This document shows positions 8,854 through 17,865 of a DNA stretch of 64,000 bases, in pieces. Every line of letters starts with the position of its first letter. The stretch's first letter is position 1. This DNA comes from Deinococcus metallilatus (GTDB lineage: Bacteria > Deinococcota > Deinococci > Deinococcales > Deinococcaceae). The translations under genes were made by a program, and so were the position numbers. The DNA lies in NCBI RefSeq assembly GCF_004758605.1, contig NZ_CP038512.1, positions 2,084,501 to 2,148,500 on the forward strand. Reading direction: 5' to 3'. The notes under the pieces are model-generated. The model made no database searches. It was not told the DNA's origin and was given only the letters and a program-made list of their open reading frames with translations.

Positions 8854-9001
8854 CTGTGCTCCTTTCGCTGCTCATCGGCCGCTTCAGCCGGGTCGGGAGA
8901 ATGGAATGCGATTTGGACATCCATAAGTCCTATCGCTGTCGAGTGCGGCGTGCTAGCAGTGGCCGCCGTGCTCGCCCGGTGGGGCCGCGCTGCCGAGGTC
9001 G

Positions 9002-9280
9002 TCACTGTACCCGGCGGCGAGGCCCGACCACCGGGGCGCCGGAACGCCCCTCCCGTGGGAACGAAGAGCCGAGGTCCAGCCCGATCTCCTTCAGGCGGAG
9101 GCGAATATTCCTGAAAATCTGCCGGGCCTGTTCCGGGGCTCCTCCCTGCACGAGGGTGGCGCTGGCGGGGTCCTGACCCACCCGACCGGACAGAGAGACG
9201 AGTTTGCCGCTCTGGACCACGTCAGAGAACGGGCCAGTCGCGGGAGCGAGACGGGAGCCGACAAAAGCTTTCCTCGGCAT
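9002..9280 (-). pseudogene. RidA/YjgF family protein, 3'-truncated remnant
   Basis: The first 75 or so residues match the start of RidA (Rid/YjgF/UK114) enamine deaminases: 'LAPATGPFSDVVQSGKLVSL', then 'SGRVGQDPASATLVQGG' and 'ARQIFRNIRLRLKEIGLDL'. The remainder is arginine/proline-rich with no match, and the conserved C-terminal half carrying the active-site arginine and 'vPRSR'-like end is missing (92 residues against about 125). No ribosome site is seen. I read it as a broken gene. Confidence 0.65.
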
Positions 9281-9366
9281 ACTAAAGGCTGCGCGGCATG
9301 GAATGAGGCACGTGCCCCCGCAGCGTGCAGCCGCCCTGATTGAGCTGCGGACGACACCCTCAAGGC

Positions 9367-10164
9367 TTACTGACTGAAAAATTGCACCAGTTTCGGGGCG
9401 ATCACCGCAGGATCAACGTTGTGGTTCTGCCCCTCTAGGATTTCCAAGTAGGCGTCGGGCAGCGCCGCCGCCAGAGCCTCGGCCGACTCCCGCATCCAGG
9501 GGCTGGACCCGCCCCCGGCCAGGACGAGCGTCTTGGCTGGCACGCGCGCCGCCAGTTCGGTCGGCACGCGACCATCCCCCATCACTGCCGCGTCGTAGAC
9601 CAGTGAGGGCGCCAGGGCCTCCACCCTGGGCCACCACGGGGCGGAGCGGAACTGGGCGATCTGTTCGGCCGGGGTGCCGGTCAGCAGCATGAAGTGCTGC
9701 GCGGCGTCACCCTTCCGGCCAGCAGCCACCAGGGCCTCCAGCCGCTCGCTGTAGACCCGCTGACGCTCCGGCGCGCCGGGGTCCTGCTGATAGGGCGCTT
9801 CCCACAGCGCCAGGTGATCGACAGGCAACTCCGCTGCCGCCCGCAGCGCCAGGGCGGCCCCGGACGAAAAGCCGAACAGGGACGCTGAGCCACCGATGTC
9901 CTGCACGAGGGCCCGCAGATCTTCTATTTCGCGCTCGACGCGCTCCTCGGCCCCGCCAGGCCCTCCCGCCGCGTCCCCGCTCTCTCCCCGGTGCCGCCGG
10001 TCGTAGCAGACGACGCTGAAGTTTGGGGCGAGGCGCGTGGCGATCCCACGCTGACTCGACCGGTCGTTCAGGGCCCCGCCGATGAGGACCACCGGTGCTC
10101 CCTCCCCCGAACACTCGTATGTGATCAGGGTTCCGTCAAAGGACCGGACTGTTTTCGTTTTCAT
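9367..10164 (-). CDS. Alpha/beta hydrolase
   Basis: A 265-residue hydrolase. 'VRSFDGTLITYECSGEG' opens the domain, 'VVLIGGALNDRSS' replaces the usual HG oxyanion motif with IGGA, 'ASLFGFSSGAALALRAA' is the nucleophile elbow (G-F-S-S-G), and 'LEILEGQNHNVDP' carries the catalytic His. GGGAGG precedes two consecutive ATGs; I take the second (10164, six-base spacing), the first being only one codon longer. It sits just downstream of the SDR gene on the same strand and divergent from a LysR gene, so the pair may form a small LysR-controlled unit. Confidence 0.87.
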   Translation of the reverse strand: MKTKTVRSFDGTLITYECSGEGAPVVLIGGALNDRSSQRGIATRLAPNFSVVCYDRRHRGESGDAAGGPGGAEERVEREIEDLRALVQDIGGSASLFGFSSGAALALRAAAELPVDHLALWEAPYQQDPGAPERQRVYSERLEALVAAGRKGDAAQHFMLLTGTPAEQIAQFRSAPWWPRVEALAPSLVYDAAVMGDGRVPTELAARVPAKTLVLAGGGSSPWMRESAEALAAALPDAYLEILEGQNHNVDPAVIAPKLVQFFSQ

Positions 10165-10239
10165 CATGATCCTCCCAGGGTCGTGAGATGCGGCCCGGCA
10201 GATGCGCTGGCCGGGTTCGACGCGGGCCAAACCATCGCC

Positions 10240-11019
10240 TCATGGACAGGCGCTCCCGCAGGTCACGTTGAGACTGGACACCGTCATCGCGCTGGCGAGG
10301 TCCGACGCGGCGAGCACGGCGGCGTCACCGATCTCGGCCAGCTTCGGAAGGCGCTTCAGCGCGAGCCCCTGTCCAAGCTGCGCCTCGAATGCCGCGCGGG
10401 TGAGCCCCCGCAGCCTGGCGTGCTGCTCGAACACCTCATCCACGCCCGGGGCGTCAGGTGAACCCGACGACCGCAGGCAGAGCGCCCTCACCCCATGACG
10501 CCCGACTTCGAGGGCCAGCTGCTTGAACAGCAGTTCGGTGGCGGCGCAGGCGATGCCGAAGCCGCCCGTGTTCGTTCCGGGGACCTCCGCCGTGATGCCC
10601 AGGATCACACCCGAGCCCGCCTGCACCATCTGCCGTGCGGCCGACGTGGCCGTGATGAACTGGGTCTTCACGGCTCGCTCGACCGGGCGCGCCACGTCGG
10701 CCAGCGACATCTCCAGCAACGGTGCGCCCTGCACGTCCTCCAGGCCGACCGCGTGAAACGAGATGTCCAGGCGGCCCGTTCGGGCGATGATCCGGTCCAG
10801 GTACGACTGCACCTGAGCGGCATCGGTCGCGTCGACACACGCCGCGTCGGCCACCCGGCCGGTGTGCTGGAGCCTGGTCGCCGTCGCCTGCACGGCCGCC
10901 AGGGTGCGGCCGGTGAGGTACACCTGCGCGCCGTGCCGGGTGAACGCCTGAGCCACAGCGCCGCCGACGGCTCCCCCCGCGCCGTAGATAATCGCCACTT
11001 TGTCCTGGAGCAACATCAT
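10240..11019 (-). CDS. SDR family protein lacking the usual Tyr-Lys catalytic pair
   Basis: A 259-residue Rossmann protein of the short-chain dehydrogenase family. 'KVAIIYGAGGAVGGAVAQAF' is the glycine-rich cofactor loop and 'YLTGRTLAAVQATATRL' follows with an Arg typical of NADP binding. Where classical SDRs have Ser and YxxxK, this one has 'GVILGITAEV' and 'GFGIACAATELLFKQLALEV', so both Tyr and the paired Lys are absent. It may be non-catalytic or use other residues. AGGAGG lies 11 bases before the ATG at 11019. Next downstream on the same strand is an alpha/beta hydrolase, 75 bases away. Confidence 0.85.
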   Translation of the reverse strand: MMLLQDKVAIIYGAGGAVGGAVAQAFTRHGAQVYLTGRTLAAVQATATRLQHTGRVADAACVDATDAAQVQSYLDRIIARTGRLDISFHAVGLEDVQGAPLLEMSLADVARPVERAVKTQFITATSAARQMVQAGSGVILGITAEVPGTNTGGFGIACAATELLFKQLALEVGRHGVRALCLRSSGSPDAPGVDEVFEQHARLRGLTRAAFEAQLGQGLALKRLPKLAEIGDAAVLAASDLASAMTVSSLNVTCGSACP

Positions 11020-11610
11020 GTCGTTTTCTTCCTCCTCTGGCACTCCTCCGTCGGTGCGGGCGGAGTGCGGTGATTGGCTCGCACGTCCCCTCGGTGTCGC
11101 TGCCGCCCAGATTCCCGGGGGTGGGGCCCCGAGGCCCTGCGCCGCGGCCTATGCACGTGGAGCCACTGGAACGGAAGGCCGCTTGCCCTGGCGCGGTGAT
11201 CACTCGTCATGTTCAGGGAGTATTCCGTGACACGAAATTCGCGGCAATGCGGATTCCCGTTCCGAACGGAATGCCGTATCGATGCGGTCAATGGAACAGG
11301 TTTTCCGCTGGCTGCCACCGGGGCTGTCCCTTCAGCTCGGTCATCCGAGTGCCAGACAGGGCCGGGGGAACCTAACTCCCGCGTACCGTGACGGACACCG
11401 CCTCCATCCTGGCGGCGATGACCGGCGTTCACTGATGCTGGCGCCTTCAGAAGCTGGAAGGAACTGGCGGATGGTGCGGTGCCCGGGCGCCGTCAGACTC
11501 GGATGACGTGGGGTTTCCTGTCCACGCACGATTCTGAAAACCCATCTTCGCATTCAGCGATTCCCTGACGTTCTGGGGCGCTTCCATCGAATTTCGCCAT
11601 AGAATGCCGC
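11020..11610. other. Long divergent gap (591 bp) between SDR and LysR genes
   Basis: No convincing gene is visible. A perfect inverted repeat CGTTC-C-GAACG lies at 11258-11268 within a stretch rich in ATTCCG/CGGAAT words. Such a site between a LysR gene and a divergent target is a reasonable operator candidate, though it is not a textbook T-N11-A LysR box. Confidence 0.35.
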
Positions 11611-12597
11611 ATGGGTTCCACCTCGCCCTGGCCGCACGAACCGTCACCCCTCCTGCGCACGCCCTTGACGGCGGTGCTGGCGGTGGCTGAAACCGGAAGT
11701 TTCAGTGAGGCGGCGGCGCGGCTGGGCCTCGCCCAATCCACCCTCAGTTACGCGGTCCGGCAGGCGGAGGACGCCCTGGGTATCGTCATCTTTGAGCGGG
11801 GGCGCCACGGCGCGCGGCTCACCCCGGCCGGTCAGGCCGTGATGGTCCATGCCCGTCACGCCGCCCTGGCCGTGCAGGCCATGCAGCTCACAGCCCACGG
11901 TCAGTTGAGCGGAACGCTCCGCCTGGCGGCCAGCCGCAGCATCCTCCGCCACGTGGTGACGCCCGCGCTGCGTCCCTTTGCCGCGCATTACCCGCAGGTG
12001 GAGGTGGTCCTGACCGATACGCGGGGGGAACACGACGAGGTTGCCGATCTGGTGGCCAGCGGCAAGGTCCACCTCGGTCTGGGACGCCTCCCCATGCCCT
12101 CCGGGCTCGTGACCACGCCGGTTGTCGGTGATGAATACCTCATCGTGAACGCGGCGTCCGCGCCACCGCTGCGCACCTGGGACGACTTCCATGCCGCCCG
12201 CTTCATCGTCTGCGAGGAAGACTGCGCTCCATACGTGGCGGCGCACATTGCGAGGCACTCCCGACCCCCTGCCGCGTCGGTTCGGCTCAGCGACGCTGGC
12301 GTGGCCCTGGGAATGGTGGCCGAAGGGCAGGGCTTCACCGTCCTCAGCCGCCTGGTCGTGACGCCCCTCCCGCGGGGCTTGCGGACCGAGTCCCTGCCCA
12401 CACCGCTGTGGCGTTCCACGGGCCTGGTGACGACGGATGCGGGGGCCTGCCATCCACTGGTGACCGCGTTCAGTCAACTGGTGCTGACCCCGGACGCCGT
12501 GAGGGCCCAGGTGGGACCCCTGGCGCGATTGCTCCAGCTTCCCGAAGGGCAGGCTCACCCCCAGCCGGACCCGTCGGTTGACGGGCAAGCCTGTTAG
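11611..12597 (+). CDS. LysR family transcriptional regulator
   Basis: A 328-residue LysR-type regulator. The N-terminal winged helix is clear: 'AVLAVAETGSFSEAAARLGL', then 'AQSTLSYAVRQAEDALGIVI' and 'FERGRHGARLTPAG'. A long linker helix and a two-lobed periplasmic-binding-like effector domain ('GTLRLAASRSILRHVVTPAL', 'SGKVHLGLGRLP') follow. It is divergent from the SDR/alpha-beta hydrolase pair, which LysR logic makes its likely target. Effector unknown. Confidence 0.92.
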   Translation: MGSTSPWPHEPSPLLRTPLTAVLAVAETGSFSEAAARLGLAQSTLSYAVRQAEDALGIVIFERGRHGARLTPAGQAVMVHARHAALAVQAMQLTAHGQLSGTLRLAASRSILRHVVTPALRPFAAHYPQVEVVLTDTRGEHDEVADLVASGKVHLGLGRLPMPSGLVTTPVVGDEYLIVNAASAPPLRTWDDFHAARFIVCEEDCAPYVAAHIARHSRPPAASVRLSDAGVALGMVAEGQGFTVLSRLVVTPLPRGLRTESLPTPLWRSTGLVTTDAGACHPLVTAFSQLVLTPDAVRAQVGPLARLLQLPEGQAHPQPDPSVDGQAC

Positions 12598-12867
12598 CCG
12601 CTGCCAGGGAAGGCGTTGAAGTTCAGGAACCGGGCTCGCTGGCGCGCCGGGGAGCTGGGCGCTCCAGTGGGTTCTGGCAAGTCGACGAGGAGCAGGCCGA
12701 CGGACATGGCAGGCAACGTGAACCTCAGGCGGCCGGACTATCCATATTTTCGATGATGCCGGGGGGTTTCATCTGCCTCATGCATTGCTGGCTCGCCTGC
12801 GGCACCCCACAATGGGATCGTTTTTCTCCCTCCGCTGCTTTCCCCTTACCCGGACAAGGAAGGTACG

Positions 12868-14067
12868 ATGTCGCGTCCATTGCTTCTTACGCTGCTCCTG
12901 ACGACCGTTCTCAACCCTGCCGTCGCCAGCGGAACGGGCGGCGTTCAGACGGTTGCCCCACCGACCTTGCCGTGGGCCACACCGGTCCGGGACCTGCAAC
13001 TCGCGGCAGATTCGCGTGGTCAGCTCACGCTGGCCATCATCACCGACACCCGTGAAGCCAGCAGCGGCCGGGGGACCTTCATGGCGCGCGCCGTCAGCGC
13101 CTGGCAGTGGGCGGCGGGGACCTGGACGCCGATGGGCGGCATCCTCAACTATGACCAGCCGCGCCCCGCAGCGAACCTCAATCTGGCACTCGACGCCGGG
13201 GGCACCCCCATCCTGGCATGGAACGAGAATTACGGAGACAACGATGTCGTCGTCTTCCGAGCCTGGCAGGGCGGGGCCTGGACCGACTGGAAGACCCGGT
13301 ATCTGGGGATCAGTTCACCGCAGGCCGCCAAGATGCGGGCCCTCGCGGCCTGGCAGGGCACACCCATGCTGCTGTGGGGCGAAAACGTGCGCGAAGGCGT
13401 CGGCACCGTGCTCACGCTGCGCCGCTGGCAGGACGGCGAGTGGCTCCGCAGCCCGCCCCTCAACGAAGGCACCGGGTACGTCCGGCAACCCGCCCTGGCC
13501 CTGAACGGCCAGGGAGAAGCCACCGCCGCCTGGGTCAAAGGCCCCATCGAGGCCGGTCAGGTGGTGGTGAAACAGCAGTCGGGCGGTCACTGGACGCCGC
13601 TGGGTCAACCCTTCAGCCGCCATCCTCAAAGCTACGTCGCCTCCCCGCACCTGGCCCTGAACAGGGACGGCCAGCCGACGGTGGCCTGGCTGGAAGACCG
13701 TGGAGGCCGCGACACCCTGTTCGCCTCCCGCTGGACAGGCTCGCGCTGGGAAGCCCTCGGCGGGGCCATCAGTACGGGCTTCGCCTCGGCGCCGTCGCTC
13801 GCCCTCGACCAGGGCGGCCAGCCCGTGATCGCCTGGATCGAGGAGCGGGGCGGGGTGGGCCAGGTTCGTCTGGCCCGCTGGACTGGCCGGGCATGGCAGA
13901 CCTACGGGCCGGTCAACCTGGACCCCGCGCACGACGCGCGCTCACCGTCGGTCGTGGTGGACGCCTCCGGGGCGCCCGTCCTCGCCTGGCGCGAGGACCT
14001 CGGCGGGATGTACGGCCTTCAGCTCCGCCGCTTCGCTCCCTTGACGGCGGCGACTTCCCCTTTTTGA
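12868..14067 (+). CDS. Secreted repeat protein, probably beta-propeller
   Basis: A 399-residue exported protein of unknown function. It opens with a signal peptide ('[19 protein letters not shown]') and contains about six repeats of roughly 50 residues with the pattern S-LALD-GG-P-(V/L)AW-E...W-G-W (for example '[19 protein letters not shown]' and '[18 protein letters not shown]'). This resembles sialidase-type (BNR-like) propellers, though the Asp-box itself is not obvious. AAGGAAGGT precedes the ATG. The last residues run into the edge of an IS1-like remnant, so the original C-terminus may have been altered. Confidence 0.8.
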   Translation: MSRPLLLTLLLTTVLNPAVASGTGGVQTVAPPTLPWATPVRDLQLAADSRGQLTLAIITDTREASSGRGTFMARAVSAWQWAAGTWTPMGGILNYDQPRPAANLNLALDAGGTPILAWNENYGDNDVVVFRAWQGGAWTDWKTRYLGISSPQAAKMRALAAWQGTPMLLWGENVREGVGTVLTLRRWQDGEWLRSPPLNEGTGYVRQPALALNGQGEATAAWVKGPIEAGQVVVKQQSGGHWTPLGQPFSRHPQSYVASPHLALNRDGQPTVAWLEDRGGRDTLFASRWTGSRWEALGGAISTGFASAPSLALDQGGQPVIAWIEERGGVGQVRLARWTGRAWQTYGPVNLDPAHDARSPSVVVDASGAPVLAWREDLGGMYGLQLRRFAPLTAATSPF

Positions 14068-14298
14068 TCCACCGGATGACCGTCTGCCGGTGACCCCCAA
14101 GGGCGCGCCGGACACCGCGCAGGCTCATCCGCTCGCGGAAGGCATCGAGAATTTGCTTCCGGGTCACTTCACTGCGCTACGGGTTTGGCGTCTGGATGGA
14201 AACGACGACCACACCCGGCATCAGTACGTGCGGGTGCCATTTTTCGCCTTCCCATTCTTGACTGTCTGGCTGCGGTGGCAGGCCGGACACTCGGGCAT
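14058..14298 (-). pseudogene. IS1-family InsA-like transposase remnant
   Basis: Read leftward from an ATG at 14298, the first frame gives a zinc-ribbon start typical of InsA ('MPECPACHRSQTVKNGKAKN', then GTRTY and a stop). The next frame continues with '[14 protein letters not shown]', and after another break '[19 protein letters not shown]' with '[19 protein letters not shown]', the InsA helix-turn-helix. So one original frame has been split by small indels. The catalytic InsB part is missing; the sequence runs into the 3' end of the secreted protein gene. GGGGAGGTG precedes the first ATG. Confidence 0.7.
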
Positions 14299-14446
14299 CC
14301 CTTCATTCCATCACCTCCCCGCAGCCACGACCCGTACTTTCTCTGCTTCGCAGCTTTGCAAGGCCCTTCGGTCAGATTTCCAGGTTTACAAGTCAACCTT
14401 TCGGAGTCCGTATCCATCACGACTGAGCAGCCTACCCGAGTGAAGG

Positions 14447-14474
14447 TGCCAGAACCGCCGAACCGGTTCTGGCA
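14447..14474 (-). terminator. Hairpin behind the semialdehyde dehydrogenase gene
   Basis: Arms TGCCAGAACCG (14447-14457) and CGGTTCTGGCA (14464-14474) are perfect 11-bp complements around a 6-base loop. It lies 21 bases past the stop of the leftward dehydrogenase gene. No T-run follows, so it may stop transcription weakly or protect the 3' end, or it may belong to the adjacent insertion-sequence remnant. Confidence 0.55.
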
Positions 14475-14494
14475 GCGCGAACTCCTGCCCTCAC

Positions 14495-16009
14495 CTACCT
14501 GTTTTGCGGGAAGCCCAGGTCCACCCGGCTGCTCGCCGGGTCCGGCCAACGCGAGGTGACCACCTTGGCGCGGGTGTAGAACTTGATCCCCTCCGGCCCG
14601 TACATGTGGCTGTCCCCGAAGAGGCTCGCCTTCCAGCCGCCGAAGGAGTAGTACGCCACCGGCACCGGGATGGGCACGTTGATCCCCACCATCCCCACCT
14701 CGACCTCGAACTGGAAGCGCCGCGCCGCCCCGCCGTCCCGGGTGAAGATGGCGGTGCCGTTGCCATACGGGTTCTCGTTGATCAGGCTCAGGCCCTCGTC
14801 GTAGCTGTTCGCGCGCACCACGCACAGCACCGGGCCGAAAATCTCGTCCTGATAGGCGTCCATCTCGGGCGTCACCCGGTCGAGGAGCGAGACGCCCAGG
14901 AAGAAGCCGTCCCCGTCGAACGGCTGTTCGCGCCCATCCACCACCACCGCCGCGCCCTGCTGCCGCGCGCGCTCGATGTACCCCGCCACCCGGTCGCGGT
15001 GCTCGCGGGTGATCAGCGGCCCCATCTCGTTGCCGGGTTCGTCCCCGGGGCCGACCTTGAGGGCGGGCAGACGTTCCTGAATGGCCGAGACGAGGGCGTC
15101 CCCCACCTCACCGACCGCCACAAGGACGCTGATCGCCATGCACCGCTCGCCTGCCGAGCCGTAGGCGGCGGAGACGGCGGCGTCGGCGGCCATGCCCACG
15201 TCGGCGTCGGGAAGGACGAGCATGTGGTTCTTCGCCCCGCCGAGGGCCTGCACCCGTTTGCCGTGCGCGGTGCCCTTCTGGTAGATGCTGCGGGCGATGG
15301 GCGTGCTCCCCACGAAGCTCACGGCGGCGATCCCGGGGTGCTCCAGCAGGGCGTCCACCGCCTCCTTGTCCCCGTGAACGACGCTGAATACGCCGTCCGG
15401 CAGCCCCGCCTCCTTGAGCAGCTCCGCCAGGAAGAGGCTCGCGCTGGGGTCCTTCTCGCTGGGTTTGAGGATGAAGGCGTTGCCGCAGGCGAGGGCGTTC
15501 GCCAGCATCCAGAGGGGCACCATCGCCGGGAAGTTGAAGGGCGTGATGCCCGCCACCACCCCGAGCGGCTGCTGGATGGAGTACACGTCCACCCCGCTGC
15601 TCACCTGTTCGGAGTAGCCGCCCTTGAGGAGGTTCGGCACCCCGCAGGCATACTCGACATTCTCGATCCCACGGGCAATTTCCCCCAGCGCGTCGGCACG
15701 AACTTTGCCGTGCTCGCGGGTGAGGATGCGGGCCAGTTCCTCGCGGTTGCGGTCGAGCAGGTCGCGGAAGCGGAAGAGGACCTCGGCCCGTTTGCCCAGA
15801 GGCGCGGCCCGCCACGTCTTCGCGGCGACCGTGGCAAGCTCGACCGCCCGGTCCACCTCGGCACGGCTGGCCAGCGGCACGAGCGCCTGCACCTCCCCGG
15901 TGGCCGGGTTGTAGACGGGAGCGGTGCGCCCGGAGGTCCCCTCGGCGGGGCCACCGGAGAGCCAGTGGGTGAGGGTCTGGACGGCGGGCTTTTCAGCGGT
16001 ACTGGTCAT
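14495..16009 (-). CDS. mmsA: Malonate/methylmalonate-semialdehyde dehydrogenase, CoA-acylating
   Basis: A 504-residue aldehyde dehydrogenase of the MmsA/IolA subgroup, which oxidises malonate semialdehyde or methylmalonate semialdehyde to acetyl-CoA or propionyl-CoA with NAD and CoA. Marks include 'PLGVVAGITPFNFPAMVPLW', 'FVGSTPIARSIYQKG', and 'GSAGERCMAISV' with the catalytic Cys at about residue 290. The length is normal for the subgroup. I use the ATG at 16009; upstream frame is repeat sequence. Its neighbour is an omega-amino acid aminotransferase, so the pair would take beta-alanine or beta-aminoisobutyrate to acyl-CoA, the last steps of pyrimidine breakdown. IolA (inositol) function is possible but no other iol genes are here. 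Confidence 0.9.
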   Translation of the reverse strand: MTSTAEKPAVQTLTHWLSGGPAEGTSGRTAPVYNPATGEVQALVPLASRAEVDRAVELATVAAKTWRAAPLGKRAEVLFRFRDLLDRNREELARILTREHGKVRADALGEIARGIENVEYACGVPNLLKGGYSEQVSSGVDVYSIQQPLGVVAGITPFNFPAMVPLWMLANALACGNAFILKPSEKDPSASLFLAELLKEAGLPDGVFSVVHGDKEAVDALLEHPGIAAVSFVGSTPIARSIYQKGTAHGKRVQALGGAKNHMLVLPDADVGMAADAAVSAAYGSAGERCMAISVLVAVGEVGDALVSAIQERLPALKVGPGDEPGNEMGPLITREHRDRVAGYIERARQQGAAVVVDGREQPFDGDGFFLGVSLLDRVTPEMDAYQDEIFGPVLCVVRANSYDEGLSLINENPYGNGTAIFTRDGGAARRFQFEVEVGMVGINVPIPVPVAYYSFGGWKASLFGDSHMYGPEGIKFYTRAKVVTSRWPDPASSRVDLGFPQNR

Positions 16010-16053
16010 GGGGGAACCTCCGGGGTGAGGGCGAAAAGTGCTTTGGCACTGGC

Positions 16054-16203
16054 ATTTTTGCTCCTCCCCCTTGAGGGGGGAGGCCGGGTGGGGGTGAGTA
16101 GGCCGGGCGTCGGAAGGCCACTGAGAAGGCTCTTGAACCCCGTTTTTAGGGCAAGCTCCGCTTGCCACCCCCCTCCCAACCTCCCCCGCAAGGGGGGAGG
16201 AGT
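16054..16203. repeat. Inverted pair of a GC-rich interspersed repeat
   Basis: Two copies of a CTCCTCCCCC...AGGGGGGAGG word, each about 40 bases, face each other at about 16054-16094 and 16163-16203, separated by about 70 bases. Similar words occur singly near 23830-23882 and 29318-29360 and as a related pair at 32079-32300, always between genes. This looks like a small non-autonomous repeat (MITE- or REP-like). Strong hairpins could form here and could affect expression between the aminotransferase and dehydrogenase genes. Confidence 0.6.
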
Positions 16204-16213
16204 AAGGGCGCAT

Positions 16214-17560
16214 TCAATCCGCCGCCACCGGCGCCCCGATCATCTCGTCCACCAGAGCCAGCGCCTCCTCGTAGACGGCGAGTCCGGCGTCCAACTCCTC
16301 CTTTGTAATAACGAGAGGTGGGCAGACCCAGAGCATGTTGAAGCGGCTGAAGGCGTAGACGTGTTTGGACTTGATGTGGGCGGCGAGCTTCGCCATCTCC
16401 GGCGAGGTACCGTTGTAGGGAGCGAGCGGCTCCTTGGTCTTCTTGTCCCTCACCAGCTCCAGCACGCTGAAAAGCCCGATGGAGCGCACGTCACCCACAC
16501 AGGCGTACTTGCGCTTCATGGCCTCCAGGCGTTCGCCCAGGTAGTTCCCCAGCTCCAGGGTGTGCTCGAAGAGGTGTTCCTCCTCGTATACCTTCAGGTT
16601 GGCGATGGCGGCGGCCAGGGACACCGGGTGACCGCTGTAGGTCAGGCCACCTGCCAGAAAGTGGTTCTCGAAGTAGTCCGCGATCTTCTGGTTCACGACG
16701 ACGGCGCCGAGCGGCATGTAACCGCTCGTGAGGCCCTTGGCGCAGGTCACGATGTCCGGCACGATGCCGTAGTGCTGGGTGGCGAGCCATTTGCCGGTGC
16801 GCCCGAAGCCGCTCATCACCTCGTCGTCGATGAGCAGGATGTCGTACTTGTCGAGCAGCGCACGCAGCCGGGGGTAATAACTGTCCGGCGGGATCAGCAC
16901 GCCGTTGCTGCCGGTGATCCCCTCCACCAACATCGCCGCGATGGTGTGCGGGCCTTCGAGCTGGATCACCTCCTCGATGTGGGTGATGCAGCCGTCCTCC
17001 CACTCTGAAGCGCTGCCGCCCATCGGCGGGCGGTACATGTAGGGGTCGAATACCCGCACGATCCCGGGAATGCCCGGCTCCACCGGCCAGCGCCGGGGAT
17101 CGCCCGAGGCGCTCATACTGCCCATGGTCGCGCCGTGGTAGGAGCGGTAGCGGGTGATGATCTTGTCGCGCCCCGTGTAGAGCTTGGCTATCTTGATGGC
17201 GTTCTCGTTGGCCTCGCTGCCGCCCAGGGTGAAAAAGCTCTTGGCGAGGCCCGTGACTTCCGCGAGTTTCTTGCCCAACTCTGCGCGCACATCGGTGGCA
17301 AAGCTCGGCCCGGCGAAGCACATGCTGTCCACCTGGGCCTTGATCGCCTCCAGCACTTTGGGATGCTGGTGCCCCACGTTGAGGTTGATGAGCTGCGAGG
17401 AGAAGTCGAGCCAGGTGTTCCCGTCCCCGTCGTAGAAGTAACTGCCCCGCCCGCCCGTCATGTGGATCGGGTGGGTCTGCTGCTGCACACTCCACGAGAA
17501 GAGGGTGTATTCGCGGTTCTCGGCGATGACCTGCTGGGTGTCGGGCCTGGGTTCCGGCAT
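16214..17560 (-). CDS. Class III aminotransferase, probably beta-alanine:pyruvate type
   Basis: A 448-residue PLP-dependent omega-aminotransferase. Fold-type I class III marks are 'FFTLGGSEANENAIKIAKLY', 'YHGATMGSMSASGDPRRW', 'LLIDDEVMSGFGRTGKW' (Asp holding the PLP ring nitrogen) and 'VTCAKGLTSGYMPLGAVV' with the Schiff-base Lys at about residue 275. The ATG at 17560 follows CAGGAGGCG. It lies directly upstream of the CoA-acylating semialdehyde dehydrogenase, and the pyrimidine pathway genes lie 10-20 kb away, so beta-alanine or beta-aminoisobutyrate is the likely donor. Taurine or GABA are alternatives. Confidence 0.88.
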   Translation of the reverse strand: MPEPRPDTQQVIAENREYTLFSWSVQQQTHPIHMTGGRGSYFYDGDGNTWLDFSSQLINLNVGHQHPKVLEAIKAQVDSMCFAGPSFATDVRAELGKKLAEVTGLAKSFFTLGGSEANENAIKIAKLYTGRDKIITRYRSYHGATMGSMSASGDPRRWPVEPGIPGIVRVFDPYMYRPPMGGSASEWEDGCITHIEEVIQLEGPHTIAAMLVEGITGSNGVLIPPDSYYPRLRALLDKYDILLIDDEVMSGFGRTGKWLATQHYGIVPDIVTCAKGLTSGYMPLGAVVVNQKIADYFENHFLAGGLTYSGHPVSLAAAIANLKVYEEEHLFEHTLELGNYLGERLEAMKRKYACVGDVRSIGLFSVLELVRDKKTKEPLAPYNGTSPEMAKLAAHIKSKHVYAFSRFNMLWVCPPLVITKEELDAGLAVYEEALALVDEMIGAPVAAD

Positions 17561-17865
17561 AGGGCGCCTCCTGGGTGGGGCGAAGGGGGATGAGGGACGA
17601 CCTGATGGTAGGTTCCGGGGGCAGCCCTGCCAAGAGACAGAGTGTCCAGGCGGAGTCAGGAGTCATAACCTTCTTTTCCAGAGCTGGGATGGCGTTGCCG
17701 TCCACCCCCCTCTGCTCCGCAGCTCGACGAGTCCCCGACCCCTCTGCAAGCAGCTCTGCGAGTCCCCCGCAAGGGGAAAGGGGCTTCTTGCGCCTTACAC
17801 ACCATTTTCGGGTACCCCGGCGCAAGAGGAGGCAAAACTGGCCGCACCTTTGATAAGGCCGGGGA
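17561..17865 (-). promoter_or_regulatory. Gap with a promoter for the aminotransferase operon and a repeat-like block
   Basis: On the minus strand, TTGGCA (17628-17633) and TACCAT (17605-17610) are 17 bases apart and lie 45 bases before the ATG of the aminotransferase, a reasonable sigma-70-type promoter. Between about 17697 and 17790 there is a GC-rich block with repeated CAGCTC...CGAGTCCC words that also occur near 32230, so it belongs to the window's interspersed repeat family. No gene is seen here. Confidence 0.5.

Noticed and set aside
14495..16009. Inositol catabolism (IolA) as the context for the CoA-acylating dehydrogenase
   Set aside because: No other iol genes are present, while an omega-aminotransferase and the pyrimidine pathway are.
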